This document shows positions 18,262 through 25,946 of a DNA stretch of 64,000 nucleotides, in pieces. The position numbers and the translations under genes were made by a program. The notes under the pieces were generated by a model, which was not told the DNA's origin, did not search any database, and worked only from the letters and a program-made list of their open reading frames with translations. Numbering within the stretch: position 1 is the stretch's first letter; every line of letters begins with the position of its first letter. Source of the stretch: Streptomyces sp. HUAS ZL42 (GTDB lineage Bacteria > Actinomycetota > Actinomycetes > Streptomycetales > Streptomycetaceae); the NCBI RefSeq assembly GCF_040782645.1, contig NZ_CP160403.1, positions 1,240,001 to 1,304,000 of the forward strand. Direction: 5' to 3'.

Positions 18262-20712
18262 TCACCTGCCCAGGGCGAGCTCGCTCCACACCTGCTTTCC
18301 GCCGCTGACCGGCACTGTCCCCCAGGCCTCCGACACGGCCTCCACCAGGAGAATGCCGCGGCCGCCGGTGGCCTCCCAGCCGATGTCGGTCGGCTTGACG
18401 GGCGTGCGGGGCGAGGAGTCGAACACAGAGACGCGCATCCGTTGGTCGATCAGGGTGAGGTCGAGGCGGATCCGGCCGTCCGTGTGGACGAGGGCGTTGG
18501 TGACGAGTTCGGAGACGACCAGCAGGACGGCGTCCACGTCGTCCGCGGCCACACCCCAGGAGCGCAGGGTGCGCCGGGTGAAGCGGCGGGCGTGCCGGGC
18601 AGCCTCCGGGACGCGCCACACCGTCCAGCTGTCGCGCAGGGGGCGCACGGCCATGCCGTCGTAGCGCATGAGAAGCAGCGCCACGTCGTCGCTGCGGTGG
18701 GCGCTGCCGAGCAGCGCGTCGGCGACGGGCCCCAGGTGGGCGGGGTCGGACGCGGCCAGTTCGTCGGCGAGCCGGTCCAGGCCCTCGTCGATGTCGGCCC
18801 CGGGCGACTCGACGAGACCGTCGGTGGTGAGGGCGACCACGGTGCCGGGGCGCAGGCGGAGCTGGCTCATCGGGAAGTCGGCCTGCTTCAGCACGCCGAG
18901 CGGCGGGCCGCCGTCCGCCTCGGCGATCTCGGTGACTCCGTCGGGGTGACGCAGGACCGGCGGCAGATGCCCCGCCCGGACGCACCACGCCGAGCCCTCC
19001 TCCATGTCCACGTCGACGTAGCAGCAGGTCGCGAAGAGATCGATCTCCAGGTCCATGAGCAGCCGGTTGGCGTGCGAGACCACCACGTCCGGGGGGTGTC
19101 CCTCGGCGGCGTAGGCGCGCAGGGCCGTGCGCATCTGGCCCATCAGGGTGGCGGCGGCCGCGCTGTGGCCCTGGACGTCGCCGATGACGAGGGCGACGTG
19201 GTTGTCGGGCAGCGGGATCACGTCGTACCAGTCGCCGCCGACCTCCAGACCTGCCGTGGTGGGCAGGTAGCGGGCGACGGCGACCGCGCCGGGCAGCCTG
19301 GGCAGGCGGCGCGGCAGCAGCTGGCGCTGCAGCATGCCGACGAGCTCGTGCTCGGCGTCGAAGGCGTGCGCGCGCATCAGGGCCTGGCCCGCGAGACCGG
19401 CGGAGGCGGTGAGCAGTGCGCGTTCGTCGGGGCTGAAGTCGTGCGGGGAGTCCCAGCCGATGAGACAGGCACCGGTCATGCGGTTCCCGGCGGGCAGTGG
19501 CAGGACGGCGAGGCCACCGGGGCCGACCTCGGCGAGGGCCGGTTCGAGTTCGGTGCCGGCCGGCCAGATCTGGGTCCGGCCCTCGCGCAGGGCGGTGGCG
19601 AGGGTGGGCATGGCGCGCACGGGCGCGTCGGGCCACTCGCCGCGCCACTCCAGCTGCCACAGCTCGGGCCACGACTCCGGTTCGGGCGGGTCCAGGACGG
19701 TGACGACGAGCCGCTCGTTCTCCAGCTCGGCGAGCGCGATGCGGTCGGCCCGCAGCGGCTTGCGGAGGGCCGCGACCACGGCCTGGCTGACGTCGCGGAC
19801 GGTGCCCGCGGTCGCCAGGGCGGCCGCCAGCCGCTGGACGCGGGCCACGTCGGTGACGTCGGAGCGCAGCGTGGAGGCGTCGGCGACCGTGCCCACGAGC
19901 CGTGCCGGGTGGCCCTCGCCGCCGGCCAGCAGGCGGCCGCGCAGCCGGAGCCACTTCGGCGGGCCTTCGGGCTGCAGAACCCGGAACTCCAGTTCGCGGT
20001 CGCCGATGGACATGTGGTCGGCCTCGACGACGGACATCAGCGAGGGCAGGTCCTCCGGGACGGTGAGGCCCAGCAGGGTCTCGACCTTGCCGTCGAAGTC
20101 GGGCCGGGCGAGACCGAACAGCTCCAGGATGTCGTCGCCGACCTCGACGCGGCCGGTGTCCATGGCGAGGCTGAAGGCGTTCGACAGGAGCTCCTCCCCG
20201 ACGGCGGGCTCGGCCGGGACGGGGCAGGCGACGGCCTCGGCGATCAGCTCGAGGCAGGCACGGTCCTCGGTGTCGAAGCCGTCGGGGCTCTCGCTCACGG
20301 CGAGCAGGCAGCCGCCGCGGGCGTCGTCGCCGCGCACGGCCAGGGCCGCCAGGAAGACGTCTCGGGACGCCATCCGCCGTGATTCGGCGGAGTCGGCGAG
20401 TTCCTCGGGGTCGAGCCACACCGACTGCCCGGTGCGGTGGGCGCGGGCCGCCGGGGACCGCCCGGCGACGGCGTAGCTGTCGCGCAGGCCGTACAGACTC
20501 CTCGGCACGCCGACCGCCTCGACCAGGTACAGCAGGTCGTTGTCGTCTCCTGGCGTGTACACGGCGGCGACCGACGCACCTGCGAAGACGAGCGCCTGTT
20601 CGAGGGTGCGGCGCGTCCGCTCGTATGAGCCGAGATCGGCCGCGAGCGTTTTGAGGGCAACTTCGGCACGCAGCGTTCTCGATCGGCGTCCCGTATTGCC
20701 CTCACTGACCAC
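18262..20712 (-). CDS. SpoIIE-family protein phosphatase with GAF/PAS sensors and ATPase/kinase domain
   Basis: This protein of about 816 residues has, in order, a GAF-like sensor (about 15-170), a PAS-like segment (about 180-290), a second GAF (about 300-450), a PP2C/SpoIIE phosphatase (about 470-680; EVGGDWYDVIPL, IGDVQGHSAAAA, TTDGLVES) and a C-terminal HATPase_c domain of the anti-sigma type (VVSELVTNALVH, GGRGILLV). It probably both dephosphorylates and phosphorylates STAS antagonists, tuning an alternative sigma factor. The start is uncertain: GTG 20712 (VVSEGNTG) is used, although no clear ribosome binding site is visible. It is divergent from a related phosphatase; the shared upstream region holds a striking inverted repeat. 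Confidence 0.85.
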   Translation of the reverse strand: MVSEGNTGRRSRTLRAEVALKTLAADLGSYERTRRTLEQALVFAGASVAAVYTPGDDNDLLYLVEAVGVPRSLYGLRDSYAVAGRSPAARAHRTGQSVWLDPEELADSAESRRMASRDVFLAALAVRGDDARGGCLLAVSESPDGFDTEDRACLELIAEAVACPVPAEPAVGEELLSNAFSLAMDTGRVEVGDDILELFGLARPDFDGKVETLLGLTVPEDLPSLMSVVEADHMSIGDRELEFRVLQPEGPPKWLRLRGRLLAGGEGHPARLVGTVADASTLRSDVTDVARVQRLAAALATAGTVRDVSQAVVAALRKPLRADRIALAELENERLVVTVLDPPEPESWPELWQLEWRGEWPDAPVRAMPTLATALREGRTQIWPAGTELEPALAEVGPGGLAVLPLPAGNRMTGACLIGWDSPHDFSPDERALLTASAGLAGQALMRAHAFDAEHELVGMLQRQLLPRRLPRLPGAVAVARYLPTTAGLEVGGDWYDVIPLPDNHVALVIGDVQGHSAAAATLMGQMRTALRAYAAEGHPPDVVVSHANRLLMDLEIDLFATCCYVDVDMEEGSAWCVRAGHLPPVLRHPDGVTEIAEADGGPPLGVLKQADFPMSQLRLRPGTVVALTTDGLVESPGADIDEGLDRLADELAASDPAHLGPVADALLGSAHRSDDVALLLMRYDGMAVRPLRDSWTVWRVPEAARHARRFTRRTLRSWGVAADDVDAVLLVVSELVTNALVHTDGRIRLDLTLIDQRMRVSVFDSSPRTPVKPTDIGWEATGGRGILLVEAVSEAWGTVPVSGGKQVWSELALGR

Positions 20713-20748
20713 GTCGGTATTACAGCGCTTATGGGACGCATTCGCAGC

Positions 20749-20793
20749 CCCTGTGACCGTTCCGCGGGCGAGGCCCGCGGAACGGTCACAGGG
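20749..20793. repeat. Perfect 21-bp inverted repeat with 3-base loop between divergent phosphatase genes
   Basis: The arms 20749-20769 and 20773-20793 are exact reverse complements (each contains GTGACCGTTCCGCGGG or its complement), separated by GAG. It can form a very stable hairpin or cruciform. It lies between two divergent starts (20712 and 20895), where a terminator would be unexpected, so a bidirectional barrier, an operator, or a leader hairpin are all possible. Confidence 0.9.
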
Positions 20794-20817
20794 CGCGCCG
20801 CGCGGCGTGCGGCGCGC
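20793..20817. repeat. Second adjoining inverted repeat (9-bp arms)
   Basis: GCGCGCCGC (20793-20801) and GCGGCGCGC (20809-20817) are perfect complements with a 7-base loop. It follows the 21-bp repeat directly, so transcripts crossing the region would fold into two tandem hairpins. It lies about 78 bases upstream of the GTG of the rightward phosphatase gene. Confidence 0.75.
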
Positions 20818-20894
20818 TCGCCGTGCGCGAGCGGCCTTCAGGGGGCAGATTTGATCCCTGGGGACCCGCGCGGCCGGGCGAGGAGGTGGTCGGC

Positions 20895-23039
20895 GTGTCC
20901 GAGGGGCAGCCGTCACGGCAGGCGCCGGCGGCCGACAGGACCCCGGTCGGCCTGCCCCTGCTGTCGCTGACGCTCACCACGATGATGGACGCCGTCCACG
21001 CGCACTCCGGTGCCGTGTACCTGTCCGCGGCGGACGAGCCCGTGCTCGAGATGGCCGTGATGGCCGGCCTGCCCCGCGCCTTCGCGGCGCCGTGGGAGCG
21101 CGTGGGGCTCAGCGCGCCGATCCCCGTCGCCGAGGCGGCCCGCGAGCGGCGGCTGGTGTGGGTCGGGGGCGAGGAGGACATGGCACGCCGTTATCCGCGC
21201 ATCGCCGTGGTGCTGCCCTATCCGTTCGCGCTGGCCGCGGTGCCCGTGGCGACCGCCACCACCGTGTACGGCGCCGTCTTCGTGACCTGGCCCGGCTCGC
21301 ATCCGCCCGACCTCTCCGACCAGGAGCGGGAGCAGCTGACCACGGCCTGCGACCGGCTCGCGCTGCGCCTGGAGCGCGCCACGGCGGAGGACCGCCCACT
21401 GCGCCCGGAGCCGGATCTGCTCGGCGCCCCGGCCGCGGGCGGTGTGGCCGGCACGCTCGGTTCCGTCGAGGCGGCCCGGATGGTCGCCCGGCTGCCGTAC
21501 GGGCTGTGCTCGCTCGATCTGAACGGGCGGGTCGCCTTCGCCAACGCGGCGGCGGCCGAACTGCTCGGCGCGCCGGCCGGGCAGCTGCTCGGCACCCAGC
21601 TGTGGGCGTCGGTCCCCTGGCTCAACGACCCGATGTACGAGGACCGCTACCGGGCCGCGCTGATCAGCCAGCACGTCACGTCGTTCGTCGCGCTGCGCCC
21701 GCCCGGCGAGTGGCTGTCGTTCCGCCTGTATCCGAGCACGACGGGGCTGAGCGTCCGCATCAGCAGGGCGCGGGCCGTCGCGGAGATGAGCCGGGCCGCA
21801 CCGCAGTCCGGCGACACGCCGTCCCGGCTGGTCACCATCTCCCAGGTGCTGAGTCTGGCCGGGGCGCTCACCGAGGCGGTGGGCGTGCAGGACGTGGTGC
21901 AGCTGGTCGCGGAGGAGCTCGCCCCGGCGCTGGGCAGCCAGGCGCTGGTCCTGCTCGGTTCTCGGGCGGGCCGGCTGCACGTGCTGGGGCAGCGGGGGTA
22001 CCCGGACCCGCACTTCGTGGAACGCTTCGACGGGATGCCGCTGAGCGAACCGACCCCGGGGGCGCACGTCCTCAGCAGCGGGGTGCCGGCGTTCTTCGAG
22101 TCGCGGCATCAGCTCGAGCGCCTGTATCCGACCGCGCGGGTCACTCCGGACGGCTTCGCAGCCTGGGCGTACCTGCCGCTGATCGCCTCCGGGCGGCCCG
22201 TGGGCACATGCGTGCTGGCGTACGCCGAGCCGCACTCCTTCCCCGCCGACGAGCGGGCGGTGCTGACCAGCCTCGGCGGGCTGATCGCCCAGGCCCTGGA
22301 CCGCGCGCTGCTCTACGACGCCAAGCACCAGCTCGCGCACGGGCTGCAGGAGGCCCTGCTGCCGCACTCGCTGCCGGTCCTGCCCGGCATCGAGGCGGCC
22401 GCCCGCTATCTCCCGGCCACGCGGGGGATGGAGATCGGCGGCGACTTCTACGACCTGGTGCCCACACGTCCGTGGGCGGCTGCCGTGATCGGGGACGTAC
22501 AGGGGCACAACGTGACCGCGGCCGGGCTGATGGGGCAGATCCGCACCGCCGTACGGGCGTACACGACGGTGGGTCAGGAACCGTGGGAGGTGATGCGCAG
22601 CACCAACCGGCTGCTCATCGACCTCGGTGCCGATCTGTTCGCCAGCTGTCTGTACCTGCGGCTCGATCCGAGCTGGGGGCGTGCGGTGATGGCCCGGGCC
22701 GGGCACCCGCCGCCGCTGCTGCGCCGACCCGACGGCCAGGTGCGGGTACTCGATCGCGCGGGCGGACCGCTCCTGGGCATCGACGGCTCCGCCCGGTATC
22801 CCACGACGGAGGTCGAGTTCACGCCGGGGTGTGTCCTCGCCCTCTACACCGACGGGTTGATCGAGGCCCCGGGAGTCGACATCGAGGACGCGGTCGCCGA
22901 CCTCGGCCTGCGGCTCGCCGAAGCCGGGGACCAGCCGCTCGACCAGCTGGCCGACGGTCTCGTACGGCACTACGCCGCCGCGGAGGAGCGGATCGACGAC
23001 GTGGCGCTGCTGCTGTTGCGGGCACGGGCGGACCGCTGA
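20895..23039 (+). CDS. SpoIIE-family protein phosphatase with GAF-PAS-GAF sensors, no kinase domain
   Basis: This 714-residue protein has a GAF domain (about 15-165), a PAS domain (about 200-300; LPYGLCSLDLNGRVAFANAA), a second GAF (about 325-480) and a PP2C/SpoIIE phosphatase at the C-terminus (about 500-712; EIGGDFYDLVPT, IGDVQGHN, YTDGLIEAPG). Unlike its divergent neighbour it ends right after the phosphatase (DDVALLLLRARADR) and lacks an HATPase domain, so it should only dephosphorylate STAS-type antagonists. The start is GTG 20895, with GGAGGT seven bases upstream; in-frame GTG 20886 sits inside that site and is less likely. A strong terminator follows at 23082. Confidence 0.88.
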   Translation: MSEGQPSRQAPAADRTPVGLPLLSLTLTTMMDAVHAHSGAVYLSAADEPVLEMAVMAGLPRAFAAPWERVGLSAPIPVAEAARERRLVWVGGEEDMARRYPRIAVVLPYPFALAAVPVATATTVYGAVFVTWPGSHPPDLSDQEREQLTTACDRLALRLERATAEDRPLRPEPDLLGAPAAGGVAGTLGSVEAARMVARLPYGLCSLDLNGRVAFANAAAAELLGAPAGQLLGTQLWASVPWLNDPMYEDRYRAALISQHVTSFVALRPPGEWLSFRLYPSTTGLSVRISRARAVAEMSRAAPQSGDTPSRLVTISQVLSLAGALTEAVGVQDVVQLVAEELAPALGSQALVLLGSRAGRLHVLGQRGYPDPHFVERFDGMPLSEPTPGAHVLSSGVPAFFESRHQLERLYPTARVTPDGFAAWAYLPLIASGRPVGTCVLAYAEPHSFPADERAVLTSLGGLIAQALDRALLYDAKHQLAHGLQEALLPHSLPVLPGIEAAARYLPATRGMEIGGDFYDLVPTRPWAAAVIGDVQGHNVTAAGLMGQIRTAVRAYTTVGQEPWEVMRSTNRLLIDLGADLFASCLYLRLDPSWGRAVMARAGHPPPLLRRPDGQVRVLDRAGGPLLGIDGSARYPTTEVEFTPGCVLALYTDGLIEAPGVDIEDAVADLGLRLAEAGDQPLDQLADGLVRHYAAAEERIDDVALLLLRARADR

Positions 23040-23081
23040 CGGGGCCTCGGCGGGGCAGGGCGGTGGACCCCGGGGAACAGG

Positions 23082-23119
23082 ACGGTCCGGCCCTCCGGTG
23101 GGATGGAGGGCCGGACCGT
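23082..23119. terminator. Bidirectional terminator between convergent phosphatase and protease genes
   Basis: A perfect 15-bp stem (23082-23096 with 23105-23119, arm ACGGTCCGGCCCTCC) with an 8-base loop lies between the stops of the two convergent genes. Outer bases GGTGGA and TCCACC can extend the structure. Confidence 0.85.
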
Positions 23120-23156
23120 GTTCCACCTGCCGGCCGGAACCGCTGGTGCGGCCGAA

Positions 23157-24575
23157 TCAGGGGGTCTGCGTCAGCCCGGTGCCGTCCTCGGCGCCCGCGC
23201 CGGACTGATCGTGGCCCGCACCGGCACCGTCGCCGGCACCGGCTTCCTCACCGCCTGCTTCCTGGCCGGCTTCCTCACCGCCTGCTTCCTGGCCGGCTTC
23301 CTCACCGCCGGCCTCCTGGCCGCCTTCCTGACCGCCGGCTTCCTGACCGCCGGCTTCCTGACCGCCGACCGCCTCGCCACCGGCACCGGCCTCCTCGCCG
23401 CCCGCCTGGTCACCGGCGCCGGCCTCCCCGCCGCCCGCCTGGTCACCGGCACCGGCGCCCGCGTCGCCGAGGGTGGCGCCGACCGCCGCCAGAGCGGTGG
23501 TGACCGGCTGGAAGAAGGTCTCGCCGCCGACCTGGCAGTCACCGCTGCCGCCGGAGGTCAGGCCGATCGCGCTGCCGTCCTGGGTGAACAGCGAGCCGCC
23601 GCTGTCGCCGGGCTCGGCGCAGACGTTCGTCTGGATGAGCCCCGTGACGGTGCCCTCCGGGTAGTTGACCGTGGCGTCGAGTCCGAGGACCTGACCGTCT
23701 GCCAGGCCGGTGGTGCTGCCCATCCGGAAGACCTGCTGACCGACCGTCGCCTCTGCGGCCTGGGCGATCTGGACGGTCTGCCCGTTGCCGACGTTGACCT
23801 CGCTCGGCGCCTGGGTGTTCGCGTCGTCGTACTTCACGAGCGCGAAGTCTCCGTCGCCCGGGAAGGTGGCCTGGTCGACCGTGGCGATGGGCTGGCCGTC
23901 CTGGGAGTCCGACCACTGCTCGGCCGCGACCCCGCAGTGACCGGCCGTCAGGAAGGCCGGGCTGCCGTCGCCCGCGGTGACGTTGAAACCGAGGGAACAG
24001 CGCGCGCCGCCGCCGAAGATGGCGTCACCGCCCGACACGAACGTCTTGAAGGTACCGGCGGACTTCTTGATGGTGGCCATGCCCGAGCCGAGGCTCTCGA
24101 CGGTCGACTCCAGCTGGTTCCACTTGTTGCCGGTGACCGTGCTGTCGGCGGTGACCAGAAGCTTGTTCGTTCTGGGGTCGATCGCCCACGAGGTGCCCGG
24201 GATGGTGGCCTCGGCCTTCAGCGTCTGCGCGCCGGCCTTCAGCTCGGAGAGGCTGTTGTCGACCTTGCGTACGGCCGCGCCCGCCTTCTTCACCTGGATG
24301 ATCGTGTTGTTGTCGCCGTTGACCACGTTGACGACGAGCTGCTGCTTGTCGCTGTCGTAGTAGGAACCGGCGAAGGCGTCGCCGAGCAGGTCCGCGAGCT
24401 GCGAGGCGAGATCCGAGGCGTCCGTCGCCTTGAGGGTCCTGGGGGCCGCGCCGGCGTCCGACGCGCCGTCCTGGGAGGCGTTGGCGTTGGGGAGCAGCAG
24501 TGCCGCCGCTCCGAGGGCCGCCACACTGCCCGCCGCTATCGCGGCCTTGCGCTTCGGAATTCGCTTGTGACTCAA
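23157..24575 (-). CDS. Secreted streptogrisin-type S1 serine protease with acidic repetitive tail
   Basis: This 472-residue preproprotein starts at TTG 24575 (LSHKRIPKRKAA), nine bases after AGGAGG. It has a Sec signal peptide (about 1-38), an alpha-lytic-protease-type propeptide (about 55-195) and an S1 catalytic domain from about residue 196. The catalytic triad is visible: His in FLTAGHCGV, Asp in GDGDFALVKY, Ser in CAEPGDSGGSLF. After the domain ends (VTTALAAVGATLGDAG) a tail of about 110 residues made of Gly, Ala, Glu and Gln repeats (AGGEEAGQ, AGGQE) reaches the C-terminus. Most streptogrisins end at the domain or carry a binding module; this tail is unusual and may keep the enzyme at the cell surface or in the wall. 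It is likely autocatalytically matured. Confidence 0.9.
   Translation of the reverse strand: MSHKRIPKRKAAIAAGSVAALGAAALLLPNANASQDGASDAGAAPRTLKATDASDLASQLADLLGDAFAGSYYDSDKQQLVVNVVNGDNNTIIQVKKAGAAVRKVDNSLSELKAGAQTLKAEATIPGTSWAIDPRTNKLLVTADSTVTGNKWNQLESTVESLGSGMATIKKSAGTFKTFVSGGDAIFGGGARCSLGFNVTAGDGSPAFLTAGHCGVAAEQWSDSQDGQPIATVDQATFPGDGDFALVKYDDANTQAPSEVNVGNGQTVQIAQAAEATVGQQVFRMGSTTGLADGQVLGLDATVNYPEGTVTGLIQTNVCAEPGDSGGSLFTQDGSAIGLTSGGSGDCQVGGETFFQPVTTALAAVGATLGDAGAGAGDQAGGGEAGAGDQAGGEEAGAGGEAVGGQEAGGQEAGGQEGGQEAGGEEAGQEAGGEEAGQEAGGEEAGAGDGAGAGHDQSGAGAEDGTGLTQTP
23241..23367. repeat. Tandem repeats encoding the protease tail
   Basis: A 27-bp unit (beginning GGCTTCCTCACCGCC) occurs at 23241-23267 and 23268-23294, with a degenerate third copy at 23295-23321. 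It is followed by three copies of a 15-bp unit containing TTCCTGACCGCCGG up to about 23367. All are in frame with the protease tail on the minus strand. Slippage here would change tail length without shifting frame. Confidence 0.85.
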
Positions 24576-24773
24576 ACTTCTCGACCTCCTGGGGGGACGG
24601 GGTCTTTGCTGCCTGTCGACAGCCCGTACAGCGGCGCCTGGATGGCTGTAGGTACGCACGGGGCTCGTGGTGCGTTCAATTCCGTTTGCCAACTTCCTTT
24701 GCGAAACACCGAATCGGCCCTTGCCCGGCCGTGGCACGGGCATCACCGGCGTGCGTCGGGAACAATCCCCCAT

Positions 24774-25187
24774 ATGACGATGACCACCGCCGAAGCCGAC
24801 AAGATCCTCGCCGACAACTTCGCCCCTTGGGTCCTTGAGCTGGGCCTGTCCGTCCAGGCCTTGGCAGACGACCGCGCGACCCTGCGTCTTCCCTGGTCGC
24901 AGCGGCTGGCCCGGGAGGGCGGGGCGCTCTCGGGGCAGGCCCTGATGGCCGCCGCCGACACGGCGACCGTGATCGCGGTCTCGGCGGCCCGCGGCGCCTA
25001 TGTGCCGATGACGACCGTGCAGCAGTCCACGTCCTTCCAGCGTGCGGTGACCGGTTCGGATGTCCTGATCGAATCGGTGATCACCAAGCTGGGCCGGCGG
25101 ACGGCGTTCGCCGACATCCTCATGACCGACGCGCGTTCGGGTGAGCTGGCGGCCCGGGCGAGCACGGTCTACGCCCTCCTGGGCTGA
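24774..25187 (+). CDS. PaaI-like hotdog-fold thioesterase
   Basis: This 137-residue protein has the hotdog thioesterase layout: an N-terminal helix region (KILADNFAPWVLELGLSVQA), the central GGALSGQALMAAADTATVIA helix with a catalytic acid position, and the MTTVQQSTSFQRAVTGSDVL strand region. Family members hydrolyse acyl-CoA thioesters; the substrate is not apparent. ATG 24774 has weak ribosome binding sequence, and a second ATG two codons on is possible. It is divergent from the protease gene. Possible terminators lie at 25211 and 25279. Confidence 0.8.
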   Translation: MTMTTAEADKILADNFAPWVLELGLSVQALADDRATLRLPWSQRLAREGGALSGQALMAAADTATVIAVSAARGAYVPMTTVQQSTSFQRAVTGSDVLIESVITKLGRRTAFADILMTDARSGELAARASTVYALLG

Positions 25188-25210
25188 CACGGTCCGCGAC
25201 CGGCCGGCGA

Positions 25211-25227
25211 CCGTCCGTCCCGGACGG
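25211..25227. terminator. Small hairpin after the thioesterase gene
   Basis: CCGTCCG (25211-25217) pairs perfectly with CGGACGG (25221-25227) over a 3-base loop, 24 bases after the thioesterase stop. It could act as a terminator, though there is no U-run. Confidence 0.45.
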
Positions 25228-25278
25228 GGAGCGGAATCGCGGCTTCAGTGAATCTGCACATCGATTGCCCAACCAAGT

Positions 25279-25319
25279 CACCGGCGCTGGCGGATCTGCA
25301 CAAGTCCGCGGCGCCGGTG
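25279..25319. terminator. Stem-loop between thioesterase and peptide operon
   Basis: CACCGGCGC (25279-25287) pairs with GCGCCGGTG (25311-25319). Inside it GCGGA pairs with TCCGC, leaving a 10-base loop. TCTTT follows shortly after. This is likely a terminator insulating the peptide operon, or a folded element of a long leader. Confidence 0.5.
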
Positions 25320-25521
25320 GCGTCTTTGGGGCGGGAGTGTCGGTTTCCTCTCCGCACCCGCAAGGGCCGGTGTGAGCCGATGCCGTGACGCGTGTGAAGA
25401 AGTCGCCAGCACGGCGTGCGCGCGCCTGCACGGAATGGTGCCTCTGGAGCTCAAGTGCCCTGGTAGGGAAGGTGGTTGATTGGATGCGCGGGCCACAACC
25501 TGCTTTGATCCATCGCACCGC

Positions 25522-25562
25522 GGGAGCCGCACACGGCTCCCGGAAACGGGCGCCCGGCGCCC
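25522..25562 (+). promoter_or_regulatory. Two tandem hairpins in the leader of the peptide gene
   Basis: GGGAGCCG/CGGCTCCC (25522-25529 with 25534-25541, 4-base loop) is followed by GGGCGCC/GGCGCCC (25548-25554 with 25556-25562, 1-base centre). They lie about 80 bases before the peptide start codon and would fold in a leader transcript. Their role is unknown. Confidence 0.5.
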
Positions 25563-25639
25563 GCGGTCGCGGCCGTCCATCTGTCCCCCAGAGGGGCCGC
25601 TCCCCCTTGTGAGATATCCATATGAAGGGAAGTTCCATC

Positions 25640-25855
25640 ATGAACTCCACCCCCCAGGTTGAGACCGTCGAGATCTCCGACGCCGAGCTCGACCACGTCT
25701 CCGGCGGCCTGTCCGTGAACGCCCTCGGCACCGTCACCGGCCTGGTGGACGGCGTCGCCCCGGTTTCCGGCGCGGTCGACACGGTCGTCGGCACCCTCGA
25801 GGGTGTCACCGGCCTGAACACCGCCCCGGCCGCGAACCTCGTCGCCGGTCTCTGA
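25640..25855 (+). CDS. Double-glycine leader peptide, putative bacteriocin or signalling peptide precursor
   Basis: This 71-residue peptide has a 23-residue leader ending ISDAELDHVSGG, an almost perfect match to the class II double-glycine consensus (LSxxELxxIxGG) cut by C39 peptidases. The predicted 48-residue core (beginning LSVNALGTVTGLVDGVAPVS) has no cysteine and is rich in Gly, Val, Thr and Ala. It contains GxxxG motifs at core positions 7-11, 11-15 and 28-32, like the helix-pairing motifs of two-peptide bacteriocins. Start ATG 25640 follows AAGGGAAG with a suitable spacer; in-frame ATG 25622 would destroy that arrangement. Directly downstream are the HlyD, C39-ABC and second ABC genes, which should process and export it. 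Annotation as a lanthipeptide is possible in databases, but no modifying enzyme is present. Confidence 0.82.
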   Translation: MNSTPQVETVEISDAELDHVSGGLSVNALGTVTGLVDGVAPVSGAVDTVVGTLEGVTGLNTAPAANLVAGL

Positions 25856-25876
25856 CCACACCGCGTGCCGCTGAGT

Positions 25877-25902
25877 CCCGGAGCCGCTTTCCCGGCTCCG
25901 GG
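25877..25902 (+). terminator. Hairpin between precursor peptide and transporter genes
   Basis: A perfect 10-bp stem (CCCGGAGCCG, 25877-25886, with 25893-25902) and 6-base loop lies in the 91-base gap after the peptide gene. There is no U-run. A partial terminator or mRNA-stabilising hairpin here would give more peptide than transporter message, as in many bacteriocin operons; this is inference. Confidence 0.65.
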
Positions 25903-25946
25903 GCTCTCGGATGTCCCGAAACTCTCCGACAGGTGAGGGAAGTTCC

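Larger units (their letters stand above)
25188..25639. other. Long leader/intergenic region before the double-glycine peptide gene
   Basis: This 450-base stretch holds no convincing gene. It contains the small hairpin at 25211, a larger stem-loop at 25279-25319 and two tandem hairpins at 25522-25562. No textbook promoter was found; TTGATT near 25474 is a weak -35 candidate. Its length and structure suggest that regulation of the peptide operon resides here. Confidence 0.5.

Noticed and set aside
20913..23126. Long minus-strand ORF opposite the rightward phosphatase
   Set aside because: No domain features; antisense shadow of a well-supported SpoIIE phosphatase gene.
23200..23440. Regular short repeats resembling a CRISPR array
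   Set aside because: The repeats are directly tandem without unique spacers and are in frame with the protease tail, so they are coding repeats.
25248..25388. Small plus-strand ORF starting GTG upstream of the peptide gene, considered as a second precursor
   Set aside because: It has no ribosome binding site and no double-glycine leader, and it overlaps a stem-loop.
25640..25855. Lanthipeptide precursor
   Set aside because: The core has no cysteine for lanthionine rings and no LanM, LanB/C or LanKC-like gene is present; only the leader resembles such peptides.
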